14,089 nucleotides of DNA from CAYWTX01 sp964461295 (GTDB lineage: Bacteria > Planctomycetota > Phycisphaerae > SM23-33), in NCBI GenBank assembly GCA_964461295.1, contig CAYWTX010000318.1:1-14089 (forward strand), in the 5' to 3' direction. Shown here one piece after another: positions 7,356 through 13,808 of the stretch (position 1 is the stretch's first letter; each line of letters begins with the position of its first letter). The position numbers and the translations under genes are program-made. The notes below the pieces were generated by a model that was not told the origin of the DNA, searched no databases, and was given only the letters and a program-made list of their open reading frames with translations.

Positions 7356-8867
7356 TCAGTCGCCGTACCCTTGCTCGGCCACCTCGACGGCTCGCACCAT
7401 CGCCTTGGCCTTGTTCACCGTCTCCTGGTACTCGTTTTCGGGCACCGAATCGGCCACGATCCCCGCCCCCGCCTGGATGTACACCTTGCGGCCGAGAATG
7501 ACCATTGTTCGCAGCGCGATGCATGTGTCCATGTTGCCGGAGAAGTCGAAGTAGCCCACGCCGCCGGCATAGGGCCCGCGGCGCGTGGGCTCCAGTTCGT
7601 CGATGATCTGCATCGCCCGGATCTTGGGCGCCCCGCTCACCGTCCCCACCGGCAGCGACGCCCGCAGCGCGTCCATCGCCGTCATGCCCGGCGCCAGCCT
7701 GCCCGTCACGTTGGACACGATGTGCATCACGTGGCTGTACCGTTCCACCGTCATCACGTCGCCCAGTTGGATCGACTTGGGCTCCGCCACGCGACCCACG
7801 TCGTTGCGGGCCAGGTCCACCAGCATGATGTGCTCGGCCCGCTCCTTCGCGTCGGCCAGCAGTTCGGCTTCCAGGGCCTTGTCCTGCTCTTCGGTGGCGC
7901 CCCGCGGGCGCGTGCCGGCCAGCGGGCGATTGGTTACCACGCCGTCCTCGACCCGGCAGAGGATCTCGGGGCTGCTGCCCACCAGCGTGGTGTGCGGCGT
8001 GTTGAGCAGGAACATGAACGGCGAGGGGTTCACGACACGCAGGGCGCGGTAGATGTCCAGCGCCGTTGCGTCGGTCTCGACCATCAGGCGCTGCGACAGC
8101 ACCACCTGGAAGATGTCGCCCGCGCGAATGTACTCCTTGCACGCTTCCACCGCCTCCAGGAATCGCTTGTGCGACATGTTGCTCTGGAACGGCTTCTGCG
8201 CCAGCCCGCGCAGCGTGATCTCGCCCACCGAGCCGATCCCCCCCTCGCGCAAGCGGGCAATCGCCCGCTCGATGGCCTCCACCGCCCGCGTGTACGCGGC
8301 GCCGGGGTCGCCCGTCACGTGCGCGTTGGCCGTCACCTTGATCGTCTTGGACACGTGGTCGAAGATCACCATCGTGCGGTAGAGCCCGAAGTACACGTCG
8401 GGCAGGCCGCGATCGTCGGCGGGACCCTCGCCCAGCTTCTCGTAGTAGCGAGCCAGATCGTAGCCCGCGTAGCCCACCAGGCCGCCGGTGAATCGCGGCA
8501 GGCCCGGCGAGTGCACCGGCCTGTACCCGGCCATCAGCGCGGCCATCTCCCCCAGCGGATCCTGCGAACGCCGCGACTGCTCGACCTCGCCGGCCCGCCG
8601 GACGGTCAACTGGTCGCGCCGCGCGGTGAACGTCAGTTCCGGCTCGGCTGCGGCGAATGAGTACCGGGCGATCCGCTCGACGCCGACCACGCTCTCCAGC
8701 AGGAAGGCGTCGTCGGAGGCGGCCCGGCCCGCCGACGCCCCGGCCAGACGCTGGTAGGCCGTCACCGGCGTCAGCGCGTCCATGAGGAGTTGGCGGTAGA
8801 CAGGGATCACGTTGCCCTTCTCGGCCAGGGCGACGAACTCATCGAAGCTGGGGTAGTAATGTTTCAT
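7356..8867 (-). CDS. trpE: Anthranilate synthase component I (TrpE)
   Basis: A 503-residue chorismate-binding subunit that converts chorismate plus ammonia/glutamine to anthranilate, the first committed step of tryptophan synthesis in the cytoplasm. The tryptophan feedback site is intact at LLESVVGVERIARYSF (about 56-71). The catalytic chorismate-binding domain shows GTRPRG (318-323), DLARNDVGRV (351-360), GTVSGAPKIRAM (408-419), GGVGYFDFSG (435-444) and AGAGIVADSVPENEY (466-480). Feedback motif, length and GTVSGAPK favour TrpE over PabB. The ATG at 8867 overlaps the stop of the preceding gene as ATGA and has no Shine-Dalgarno site of its own, so translation is likely coupled. The partner glutaminase TrpG is not in the window. 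The gene is last in a unit with a zinc-ribbon membrane protein and probably a ROK kinase. Confidence 0.95.
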   Translation of the reverse strand: MKHYYPSFDEFVALAEKGNVIPVYRQLLMDALTPVTAYQRLAGASAGRAASDDAFLLESVVGVERIARYSFAAAEPELTFTARRDQLTVRRAGEVEQSRRSQDPLGEMAALMAGYRPVHSPGLPRFTGGLVGYAGYDLARYYEKLGEGPADDRGLPDVYFGLYRTMVIFDHVSKTIKVTANAHVTGDPGAAYTRAVEAIERAIARLREGGIGSVGEITLRGLAQKPFQSNMSHKRFLEAVEACKEYIRAGDIFQVVLSQRLMVETDATALDIYRALRVVNPSPFMFLLNTPHTTLVGSSPEILCRVEDGVVTNRPLAGTRPRGATEEQDKALEAELLADAKERAEHIMLVDLARNDVGRVAEPKSIQLGDVMTVERYSHVMHIVSNVTGRLAPGMTAMDALRASLPVGTVSGAPKIRAMQIIDELEPTRRGPYAGGVGYFDFSGNMDTCIALRTMVILGRKVYIQAGAGIVADSVPENEYQETVNKAKAMVRAVEVAEQGYGD

Positions 8868-10246
8868 GGGTTGGGCAGACCGAGCCGGGGTTCGTTCGCT
8901 TCGTCAGGCTCCTTGGGCACGTTCTCCTCGAGCCACTTCCGCGTCTTCCGCAGTGTATCGGCAAAGCTGGTCCTGGGCACCCATTGGATCAGTTCCACGC
9001 CCGCCACCGGCGGGCGGAGCACCAGCACGCCGCTGCCGAAGGGCGGGTCGCGCTGGATGTAGGCGAACACCAGTTCCTGCACGACGTCCCGTTCCTCGCC
9101 GTTGACCTGCGCGACCGTATAGGGCCTGCCCCCAGGCGTGCCGAACACATACTCCACCTTTCCGCCCGAAATGCCGCCAAGCCGCGACGGGTCGAACTTC
9201 TCCGACTTCCTCAGCGCCGACAGGTCCGGCGGGAACTCGTGCTCGTGCGCCTTGGTGTACTCGCCGATGGCGTATGTCATGCCCGCCAGGTAGTTCCTCG
9301 CCAACAACTCGTGGTCCTCCCCGACGCCTTCCTCCCGCGACGGCAGCCACCGCGCCACCAGCGGGCTCGCCTTCGACGTATACAGGCCGCGAGTGATGAA
9401 CATCACCGGCGAGGGGTACGCCGTGGGCGACACCGCCTCGCCGAAAAACAACCCGATCACGATCCCGACCATCGCCGCCGGGCCATGCCCCGCCAGACGC
9501 CTTCGCACCGTGGCGCCCAACAGCAGCCTCAGGTACACCCCGCCCAACACCAGCTCCAACGCCCCCACGGCGATCACCCACCGTGGGAAGAACCCCCCCA
9601 CCGCGCCCAGCAGCGTCAGCGGCGCACGCAGCAGCAGCAATCCCCCGGCCCCCCCCATCAGCGCGCCGATGCAGAACACGCTGCCCTGGCTGGCGAACAT
9701 CGCCACCAGGAACCCTATCGGAAGGGCGATCAGCCACAGGGCGTGGACCCATCCCTCCGGCCGATCGCCCGCCATCGACTTCTGGGCAACGAACAGGATC
9801 GTGTCCAGCGAAACCGCCGCCAGGACAGCCGTGCTGATCAGCGTCACCGTCGCCACCTTGCGCAGCGAGAACGCTCTCCTTCCGGCAAGTCCTGCCGGTC
9901 TCCGCTTCGTCTCGATCTGGACCCTCTCGGCCGCCGCCTCGGGCTCGTCCGCCATCCTCGCGACCGGCACGTCGTCCCCCGCCGGCGGCGTCCGGCGGGC
10001 CTTCGCGTCACCCGCCGCGACGCCCTGCTCGCCCCGCGGCGGGGCCGCTCCCGCCGGCACGCTCGACGCCAGTTTCCCAGCCCCCCCGCTCGGCGCGGAC
10101 GCGGCCCCGGCCGGCTCCGAGGCCGCTCTGTGCGCCATCGGCACGGTGAGTACCTTGCCGCACTGCTGGCAGCGTGCCTTCCTGCCCGCCACGTTGTCTG
10201 GCAGGCTGAACAGCTTGCCGCACTGGCAATGAAACCTGATCGCCAT
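8864..10246 (-). CDS. Zinc-ribbon multi-pass membrane protein of unknown function
   Basis: A 460-residue protein, not recognised as a named family. Residues 1-36 form a zinc ribbon with C7-x-C9 and C26-xx-C29 in MAIRFHCQCGKLF...ARCQQCGK, a type I associate with planctomycete regulatory and structural proteins. An Ala/Pro/Gly-rich disordered linker follows (about 40-120). Then come about five hydrophobic segments (roughly 132-154, 168-186, 190-213, 222-246, 256-272). A soluble C-terminal domain (about 310-445) includes YAIGEYTKAHEHEFPPDLSAL, recalling the YxxxxxxxPPDLxxL region of pilin-like planctomycete proteins. Start at 10246 because GGAG lies five bases upstream and the ribbon begins immediately; a longer frame to 10384 adds non-family sequence. 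The stop overlaps the trpE start. The link to tryptophan synthesis is unexplained. Confidence 0.75.
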   Translation of the reverse strand: MAIRFHCQCGKLFSLPDNVAGRKARCQQCGKVLTVPMAHRAASEPAGAASAPSGGAGKLASSVPAGAAPPRGEQGVAAGDAKARRTPPAGDDVPVARMADEPEAAAERVQIETKRRPAGLAGRRAFSLRKVATVTLISTAVLAAVSLDTILFVAQKSMAGDRPEGWVHALWLIALPIGFLVAMFASQGSVFCIGALMGGAGGLLLLRAPLTLLGAVGGFFPRWVIAVGALELVLGGVYLRLLLGATVRRRLAGHGPAAMVGIVIGLFFGEAVSPTAYPSPVMFITRGLYTSKASPLVARWLPSREEGVGEDHELLARNYLAGMTYAIGEYTKAHEHEFPPDLSALRKSEKFDPSRLGGISGGKVEYVFGTPGGRPYTVAQVNGEERDVVQELVFAYIQRDPPFGSGVLVLRPPVAGVELIQWVPRTSFADTLRKTRKWLEENVPKEPDEANEPRLGLPNP

Positions 10247-10304
10247 CTCCGCTCCGCCCGGCCTCGTGCGGCGTTCCCACGCCGACAACAAGGAGTTTGG
10301 CCCC

Positions 10305-10377
10305 AGAAGGCGCAAAGAACCCGGAGCAGAGAGAGATTCGAGCAACGCTTCTCTCCGCGCACTCCACGTTCTCCGCG
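10305..10377. repeat. Imperfect palindromic intergenic element
   Basis: The right arm, CTCTCCGCG..., at 10351-10377 is an imperfect reverse complement of the left arm, GGCGCAAAGAAC..., at about 10309-10335. Twelve of sixteen outer positions match, and both arms end in CTCT/AGAG runs around a loop of about 15 bases. It fills half of the 145-base gap between the kinase stop and the zinc-ribbon gene. It resembles the CTCTGCG-rich intergenic hairpins I recall as common in environmental bacterial genomes. As transcribed it would fold into a long hairpin that could stabilise or end the kinase mRNA. Confidence 0.5.
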
Positions 10378-10391
10378 ACTGCATTCCTCTT

Positions 10392-11363
10392 CTACGCCGC
10401 GAACTTCTGCATCGCCACGCCGGCCGCGCCGATCACGCCCGCGTCGTTGCCCAACGTCGCCAGCACGATCTCCGTCCGCTCGCCGGTCAGCGCCCAGTGC
10501 ATCACGCTGAAGTGCCTCCGCACCGGCCCCAGCAGATCCTCGCCCGCCGCCGCCATTCCCCCGCCCAGCACGATCCGTTCCGGGTCCAGGATGCGGGCAA
10601 TGCTCACGCACCCGCTCGCCAGGTGACGCGCCATCGCGTCCCACACGCCGGCGGCGAAGCCGTCGCCCGCACGCCGCGCCTCGCAGATGTCCTTGGCCGT
10701 CAACTCGCCCTTTGTCGCCAGCACCTCCAGCAGCAGGCTCTGGCGCTTGCCGCCGCACAGCAGCATCCGCTCCGCCGCCCGCGACATGAACGTCGCCGAG
10801 GCATACCGTTCCAGGCATCCGCGCTGCCCGCAGTTGCACACCTCGCCATCGGGCACCACGATCAAGTGCCCCAGTTCCGCCCCCATCCCGTGCGAGCCGT
10901 GCAGCACCTTGCCCTCCACCACGATCCCGCTGCCCACGCCCGTGCCCAGCGTCAGCAGCACCATGTCGCCGCTGTGGTGCCCGGCCCCGCACAGATACTC
11001 GCCGAACCCGGCCGCGTTGGCGTCGTTCTCCAACACGCCCGGCACGCCCAGGGCGCTGCCCAGGCGGTCGCGAAGCGGCAGGCCGTCCATCCCCGGTATG
11101 TTCGGCATGGCGATCACCACGCCGGCCGCCAGGTCCAGCGGCCCGGGGGCGCCCACACCCACGCCGACGACGACGCCCTTGGCCACGCCGGCGGAATCCA
11201 TGGCCTGCCGCCCGCCCTTGACCATCTGGGCGATCACGGCATCGCTGCCCTCGCCCACGGGCGTGGGAAGCTGGAAGGTCTTGCCGACCAACCTGAACTC
11301 CGAATCCAGGATGCCGAACTTGATGAACGTCCCGCCCAGGTCGATGCCGATGCAGTATCTCAT
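10392..11363 (-). CDS. ROK-family sugar kinase (glucokinase-like)
   Basis: A 323-residue cytoplasmic kinase of the ROK family, most likely a glucokinase (glucose + ATP to glucose-6-phosphate). It has no N-terminal helix-turn-helix, so it is an enzyme and not a ROK repressor. Motifs in order: phosphate loop DLGGT (8-12), catalytic aspartate in LENDANAA (D114), GTGVGSG (140-146), ELGH (163-166) and the zinc site CNCGQRGCLE (C176, C178, C183 with H166). The ATG at 11363 was chosen because the family start MRYCIGIDLGGT begins there and GAGAGG lies just upstream. Frames reaching 11459 or 11502 extend back through the promoter. Substrate could also be N-acetylmannosamine, fructose or another hexose; sequence reading alone does not settle this. 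First gene of a probable kinase / zinc-ribbon / trpE transcript. Confidence 0.92.
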   Translation of the reverse strand: MRYCIGIDLGGTFIKFGILDSEFRLVGKTFQLPTPVGEGSDAVIAQMVKGGRQAMDSAGVAKGVVVGVGVGAPGPLDLAAGVVIAMPNIPGMDGLPLRDRLGSALGVPGVLENDANAAGFGEYLCGAGHHSGDMVLLTLGTGVGSGIVVEGKVLHGSHGMGAELGHLIVVPDGEVCNCGQRGCLERYASATFMSRAAERMLLCGGKRQSLLLEVLATKGELTAKDICEARRAGDGFAAGVWDAMARHLASGCVSIARILDPERIVLGGGMAAAGEDLLGPVRRHFSVMHWALTGERTEIVLATLGNDAGVIGAAGVAMQKFAA

Positions 11364-11400
11364 GCTTCCTCTCTCGCCGCCCACCATGGGCGAAACGAGT

Positions 11401-11429
11401 ATTCTGTGCCTGCGCCGCCGAATTGTCAA
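11401..11429 (-). promoter_or_regulatory. Sigma-70-type promoter of the ROK kinase gene
   Basis: On the minus strand a perfect TTGACA (11424-11429) is followed, after exactly 17 bases, by CAGAAT (11401-11406; four of six consensus positions). A start site near 11394 would give a leader of about 30 bases before the ATG at 11363, enough to hold its GAGAGG ribosome site. This is the best promoter match noticed in the window. Confidence 0.6.
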
Positions 11430-11590
11430 AGAGTTGCGGCAACCCCAACAGCTCATCACGCCCTGGTGGAAGGTGAATTCGCCGACCCGCTGCTCGCGTC
11501 AACTGCCGCCCACCGGCCGGGCGTCACCGGCCCGAAGAACAGCTCCTCAGGATGCTTGCGCCAGCCCGCCCTGCGCGGTACGGCAGAGCA

Positions 11591-11692
11591 ATGGACGAGG
11601 AGATCCGCACGGATGCCCGAGTCGCCACCCTGATCGTCGCGGCTCTGGAAGGAAGGCTCACGGATGAAGCGTTACGCCGGGCTTGCCTTTAA
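11591..11692 (+). pseudogene. Possible short coding remnant or small ORF
   Basis: A 33-codon frame beginning MDEEIRTDARVATLIVAA and ending LEGRLTDEALRRACL reads like real protein: an acidic start, an amphipathic helix and a GRLTDEA segment like the first helices of FecR/anti-sigma-type proteins. It then stops abruptly. An upstream in-frame ATG at 11552 would lengthen it by 13 residues. There is no good ribosome binding site at 11591. It may be the 5' stump of a gene whose remainder was lost, or chance. Confidence 0.2.
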
Positions 11693-11820
11693 CCGATGCC
11701 GTGTCGGTTGAGCCAACGCGGGAACTGAGGCGGCGAAACCGATCACGACGTCTATCGCTCAACCCCGTCGGCAGGCGTCCTTGCGGTGCGCCGGACGTTG
11801 TGTTCGCCCGAACCATTCCG

Positions 11821-11847
11821 CAACAGAGCCGTGCCGTGCCGGCACGG
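11821..11847 (+). repeat. Left arm of a 27-bp inverted repeat bounding the array
   Basis: Begins CAACAGAGCCGTG and ends with the 14-bp palindrome CCGTGCCGGCACGG (11834-11847). Its exact reverse complement occurs at 12077-12103 on the far side of the array. The match stops at the next base outward. Confidence 0.85.
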
Positions 11848-12090
11848 TCGGGTGCGAATGAGGGACCGCCTACGCCCGCGGAAGCGATGGAACCGGTCAC
11901 CGGTCCGGGGGCAACCGTGCCGGCACGGTCGGGTGCGAATGAGGGACCACCTACGCCCGCGGAAGCGATGGAACCGGTCACCGGTCCGGGGGCAACCGTG
12001 CCGGCACGGTCGGATGCGAATGAGGGACCACCTACGCCCGCGGAAGCGATGGAACCGGTCACCGGTCCGGGGGCAACCGTGCCGGCACGG
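11834..12090. repeat. Three 81-bp tandem repeats with a terminal palindrome
   Basis: Units at 11834-11914, 11915-11995 and 11996-12076 are followed by a fourth copy of the first 14 bases (12077-12090). Each unit opens with the perfect palindrome CCGTGCCGGCACGG and closes with a second hairpin-forming segment, GGAACCGG-TCA-CCGGTCC. Units 1 and 2 differ at one base (G at 11868, A at 11949). Units 2 and 3 also differ at one base (G at 11933, A at 12014). Because 81 is divisible by three, at least four of the six frames stay open through the array. I see no independent sign that any frame is translated. Confidence 0.95.
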
Positions 12091-12103
12091 CACGGCTCTG
12101 TTG
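12077..12103 (-). repeat. Right arm of the 27-bp inverted repeat
   Basis: Starts with the palindrome CCGTGCCGGCACGG and continues CACGGCTCTGTTG. It is the exact reverse complement of 11821-11847. No matching short direct duplication is seen just outside the two arms. Confidence 0.85.
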
Positions 12104-12110
12104 GGATTGC

Positions 12111-12130
12111 GCATCGCGCAGGCGCGACGC
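12111..12130 (-). terminator. Hairpin downstream of the DUF1080-like gene
   Basis: On the minus strand GCGTCGCG, loop CCTG, CGCGATGC forms an 8-bp stem with one G-T wobble. On the plus strand that position would be an A-C mismatch, which suggests minus-strand function. It starts about 65 bases past the stop at 12196. No T-run follows, so it is a weak candidate. Confidence 0.3.
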
Positions 12131-12195
12131 TTTCCCGGGGCCGAACTATGGACGCGCGCCAGTTTCCGAATGCGTGCCCCGCCCCCACAGCCGAC

Positions 12196-12939
12196 TCAGG
12201 CCGCGCCAGGACCAGCGGACGCCTTGAGCGACGTGGTCGCCGTCGCCTTCAACGCGCGAAAACCGCGGAACGCGCCGCTCCACGCGTACACGCCCACCGA
12301 TCCGCTCTGACCGGCCAGGTGCAGGTTCTCGATCGTGAACGCGGGCTTCTCCTCGCCGTTGAGGTAGATGACAGCCTGCTTGCCCGCGATCACGCACTTC
12401 ACTTTCACCCAGCCGTCCGGCTTCAGCAGATCGTCGCCCTTGACCGTCGGCGGAAGCGGGATCGTGCCCGATTCCACGCCCACGCCTTTGGCTTCTGTGT
12501 ACTTGCCGTCGCCCGTCGCCAGGCGGCAGTAGTAGCGAATGCTTCGCTCCCACCCGGCCACCTTGGGATTGCGGAAGTAGATGATGTCGGCCTGGTTGCC
12601 GCCCTCCGTCACGTGGAAAGACAGCCCCAGCCACGCGCCGCCCTTGAACTCGAACTCGATCGTGCCGTCGGTGAACTGGTAGTCGCGGAGGGCAACCACC
12701 TGCTTGCTGCTGCTCACGATCAGCACCGGGCGCTTCTTGCCGGTGGCGTCGGCTGCCTCAACGACTTTGGTCTTGCCTTCGATTAGGGCCCACTGCTTCG
12801 CATCAAACGTCGAGAAGTCGTCCACCCGTGCTCCCGCCGGCCCCGCGACGGGAGCCGTGGGCGCGTCCTGTGCCCAAGTCACGGCGCCGATCAGGACCAG
12901 CGCACCTGCCAACGCGTGCTTCGTTGAGCGGCCAGCCAT
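12196..12939 (-). CDS. Secreted DUF1080-like (concanavalin-type fold) protein
   Basis: A 247-residue predicted exported protein. Residues 1-23 look like a signal peptide (MAGRSTKHALAGALVLIGAV...), with likely cleavage after TWA before QDAP. The mature part reads as a beta-sandwich of the DUF1080 / 3-keto-disaccharide hydrolase or LamG type. It has an N-terminal DDFSTFDAKQW, an edge strand YQFTDGTIEFEFKGG, the pair LGLSFHV and DIIYFRNP, then WVKVKCVIAGKQAVIYLNGE and a closing SGSVGVYAWSGAFRGFRAL. The family binds or cleaves sugar derivatives; I see no assured catalytic residues here. The start at 12939 is supported by AAGGAG six bases upstream; a frame extending to 13146 overlaps the nitroreductase gene and is not needed. 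Last of three same-strand genes, 74 bases after the nitroreductase stop. Confidence 0.75.
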   Translation of the reverse strand: MAGRSTKHALAGALVLIGAVTWAQDAPTAPVAGPAGARVDDFSTFDAKQWALIEGKTKVVEAADATGKKRPVLIVSSSKQVVALRDYQFTDGTIEFEFKGGAWLGLSFHVTEGGNQADIIYFRNPKVAGWERSIRYYCRLATGDGKYTEAKGVGVESGTIPLPPTVKGDDLLKPDGWVKVKCVIAGKQAVIYLNGEEKPAFTIENLHLAGQSGSVGVYAWSGAFRGFRALKATATTSLKASAGPGAA

Positions 12940-13013
12940 GGGGATCTCCTTCGAATGGTTGTGCCTGCCTGCGCAGACGAGCCCGGTTCTTCCTCCCTGA
13001 GGCCAGAACCTTG

Positions 13014-13784
13014 TCATGCATCCTGGACTTCCTTCGCCGCCGAAACGCCGATGCCTGCGGCCGCCAGTGCTGGGGCGATGCCCCCGTACATCTTGGCCGC
13101 GCGGCCCCCGGAGCCTTTGAAGAACGACTCGAGGTAATGCGCGCACCCCTGCTCCCGCCAGTTGGACAAGCGGGGCGCACTGAAACCCGGCGCGTCCGTC
13201 GCTGCGATGACCGCCTCCAACGCCTCTGCATTGCGGTGCTGGTACTTCCCGCGGTGGATGACGCCCGGTTCGAACAAGCGTCCCGCGCGATGGAATTCCT
13301 TCTGACCGGCATACCCAAGATAGACGGCCAGAACCGGAATGACGTTCTGCGGCGGCAGGTCAAGGAGACGCCAGAACCGCTTCACGTCGCCGCGCTGCAC
13401 ACCGTTGGAAACCAGCGAATCGATGCCCAGACTGCGGGCTGCCATGACGGCCGTCTGTGCCGCCAGCGCCGCGTCGGTGACCCCGGTCATCAACATCCAC
13501 GCCGGGTCGACCGTGTAGGCCAGACCGAGATGGCTCGCCAAGTCCATGTTCCGTTGTACGTCCACGCAGTAGACCAGCATCACCGGAGCCTGGCAGCCGC
13601 AGACTTCCTTCATGAGTGCCTGGTCTTCGGTCACGATGATCGCGTAGTTCTGCGCGTTGCCGGCATTCGCGGCCCGCACACTCGCCTGAAGGATCGTCTC
13701 CAAGTCCTCCTTCCCCAGCGGCGTCTCGGAGAAACCGCCGTGCGTCGAGTGCAAGTCTTGGATTGTTCGCAATGTTTCGTTCAT
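13014..13784 (-). CDS. Nitroreductase-family flavoprotein
   Basis: A 256-residue protein of the FMN-dependent nitroreductase superfamily, which reduces nitroaromatics, quinones or other acceptors with NAD(P)H. The fold is recognisable from IQDLHSTHGGFSETPLGKEDLETIL (8-32), RAANAGNAQNYAIIVTED (37-54), the helix DAALAAQTAVMAARSLGIDS (104-123) and NVIPVLAVYLGYAG (147-160). The usual RRSxRxF FMN-phosphate motif is replaced by LHSTHGGF, so this is a divergent subgroup and cofactor binding is not certain. The C-terminus (FEPGVIHRGKYQ onwards, about 171-256) is shared with the neighbouring partial gene. The start at 13784 has AGGAG five bases upstream. It begins 24 bases after the stop of that upstream paralogue, so the two are a tandem pair in one transcript. 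Substrate unknown. Confidence 0.85.
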   Translation of the reverse strand: MNETLRTIQDLHSTHGGFSETPLGKEDLETILQASVRAANAGNAQNYAIIVTEDQALMKEVCGCQAPVMLVYCVDVQRNMDLASHLGLAYTVDPAWMLMTGVTDAALAAQTAVMAARSLGIDSLVSNGVQRGDVKRFWRLLDLPPQNVIPVLAVYLGYAGQKEFHRAGRLFEPGVIHRGKYQHRNAEALEAVIAATDAPGFSAPRLSNWREQGCAHYLESFFKGSGGRAAKMYGGIAPALAAAGIGVSAAKEVQDA

Positions 13785-13808
13785 GGTGTCTCCTGTGTCT
13801 GGTTTGCG

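Larger units (their letters stand above)
11430..12195. other. Gene-poor stretch between the kinase and DUF1080-like genes
   Basis: About 770 bases without a convincing gene. It contains a possible short coding remnant (11591-11692), an 81-bp tandem repeat array bounded by inverted repeats (11821-12103) and a hairpin (12111-12130). Long open frames cross it in several frames on both strands, but they arise because the repeat unit is a multiple of three and GC-rich. None shows a recognisable protein domain. Confidence 0.6.

Noticed and set aside
8984..10510. A 508-codon plus-strand open frame
   Set aside because: Antisense to the zinc-ribbon membrane protein, which has a good start site and clear motifs.
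9844..11502. A 552-codon minus-strand frame overlapping the kinase
   Set aside because: Out of frame with the ROK motifs, which are complete in the 10392-11363 frame; the translation is low complexity.
11834..12090. CRISPR array
   Set aside because: The 81-bp units are nearly identical throughout, with no variable spacers and no cas genes nearby.
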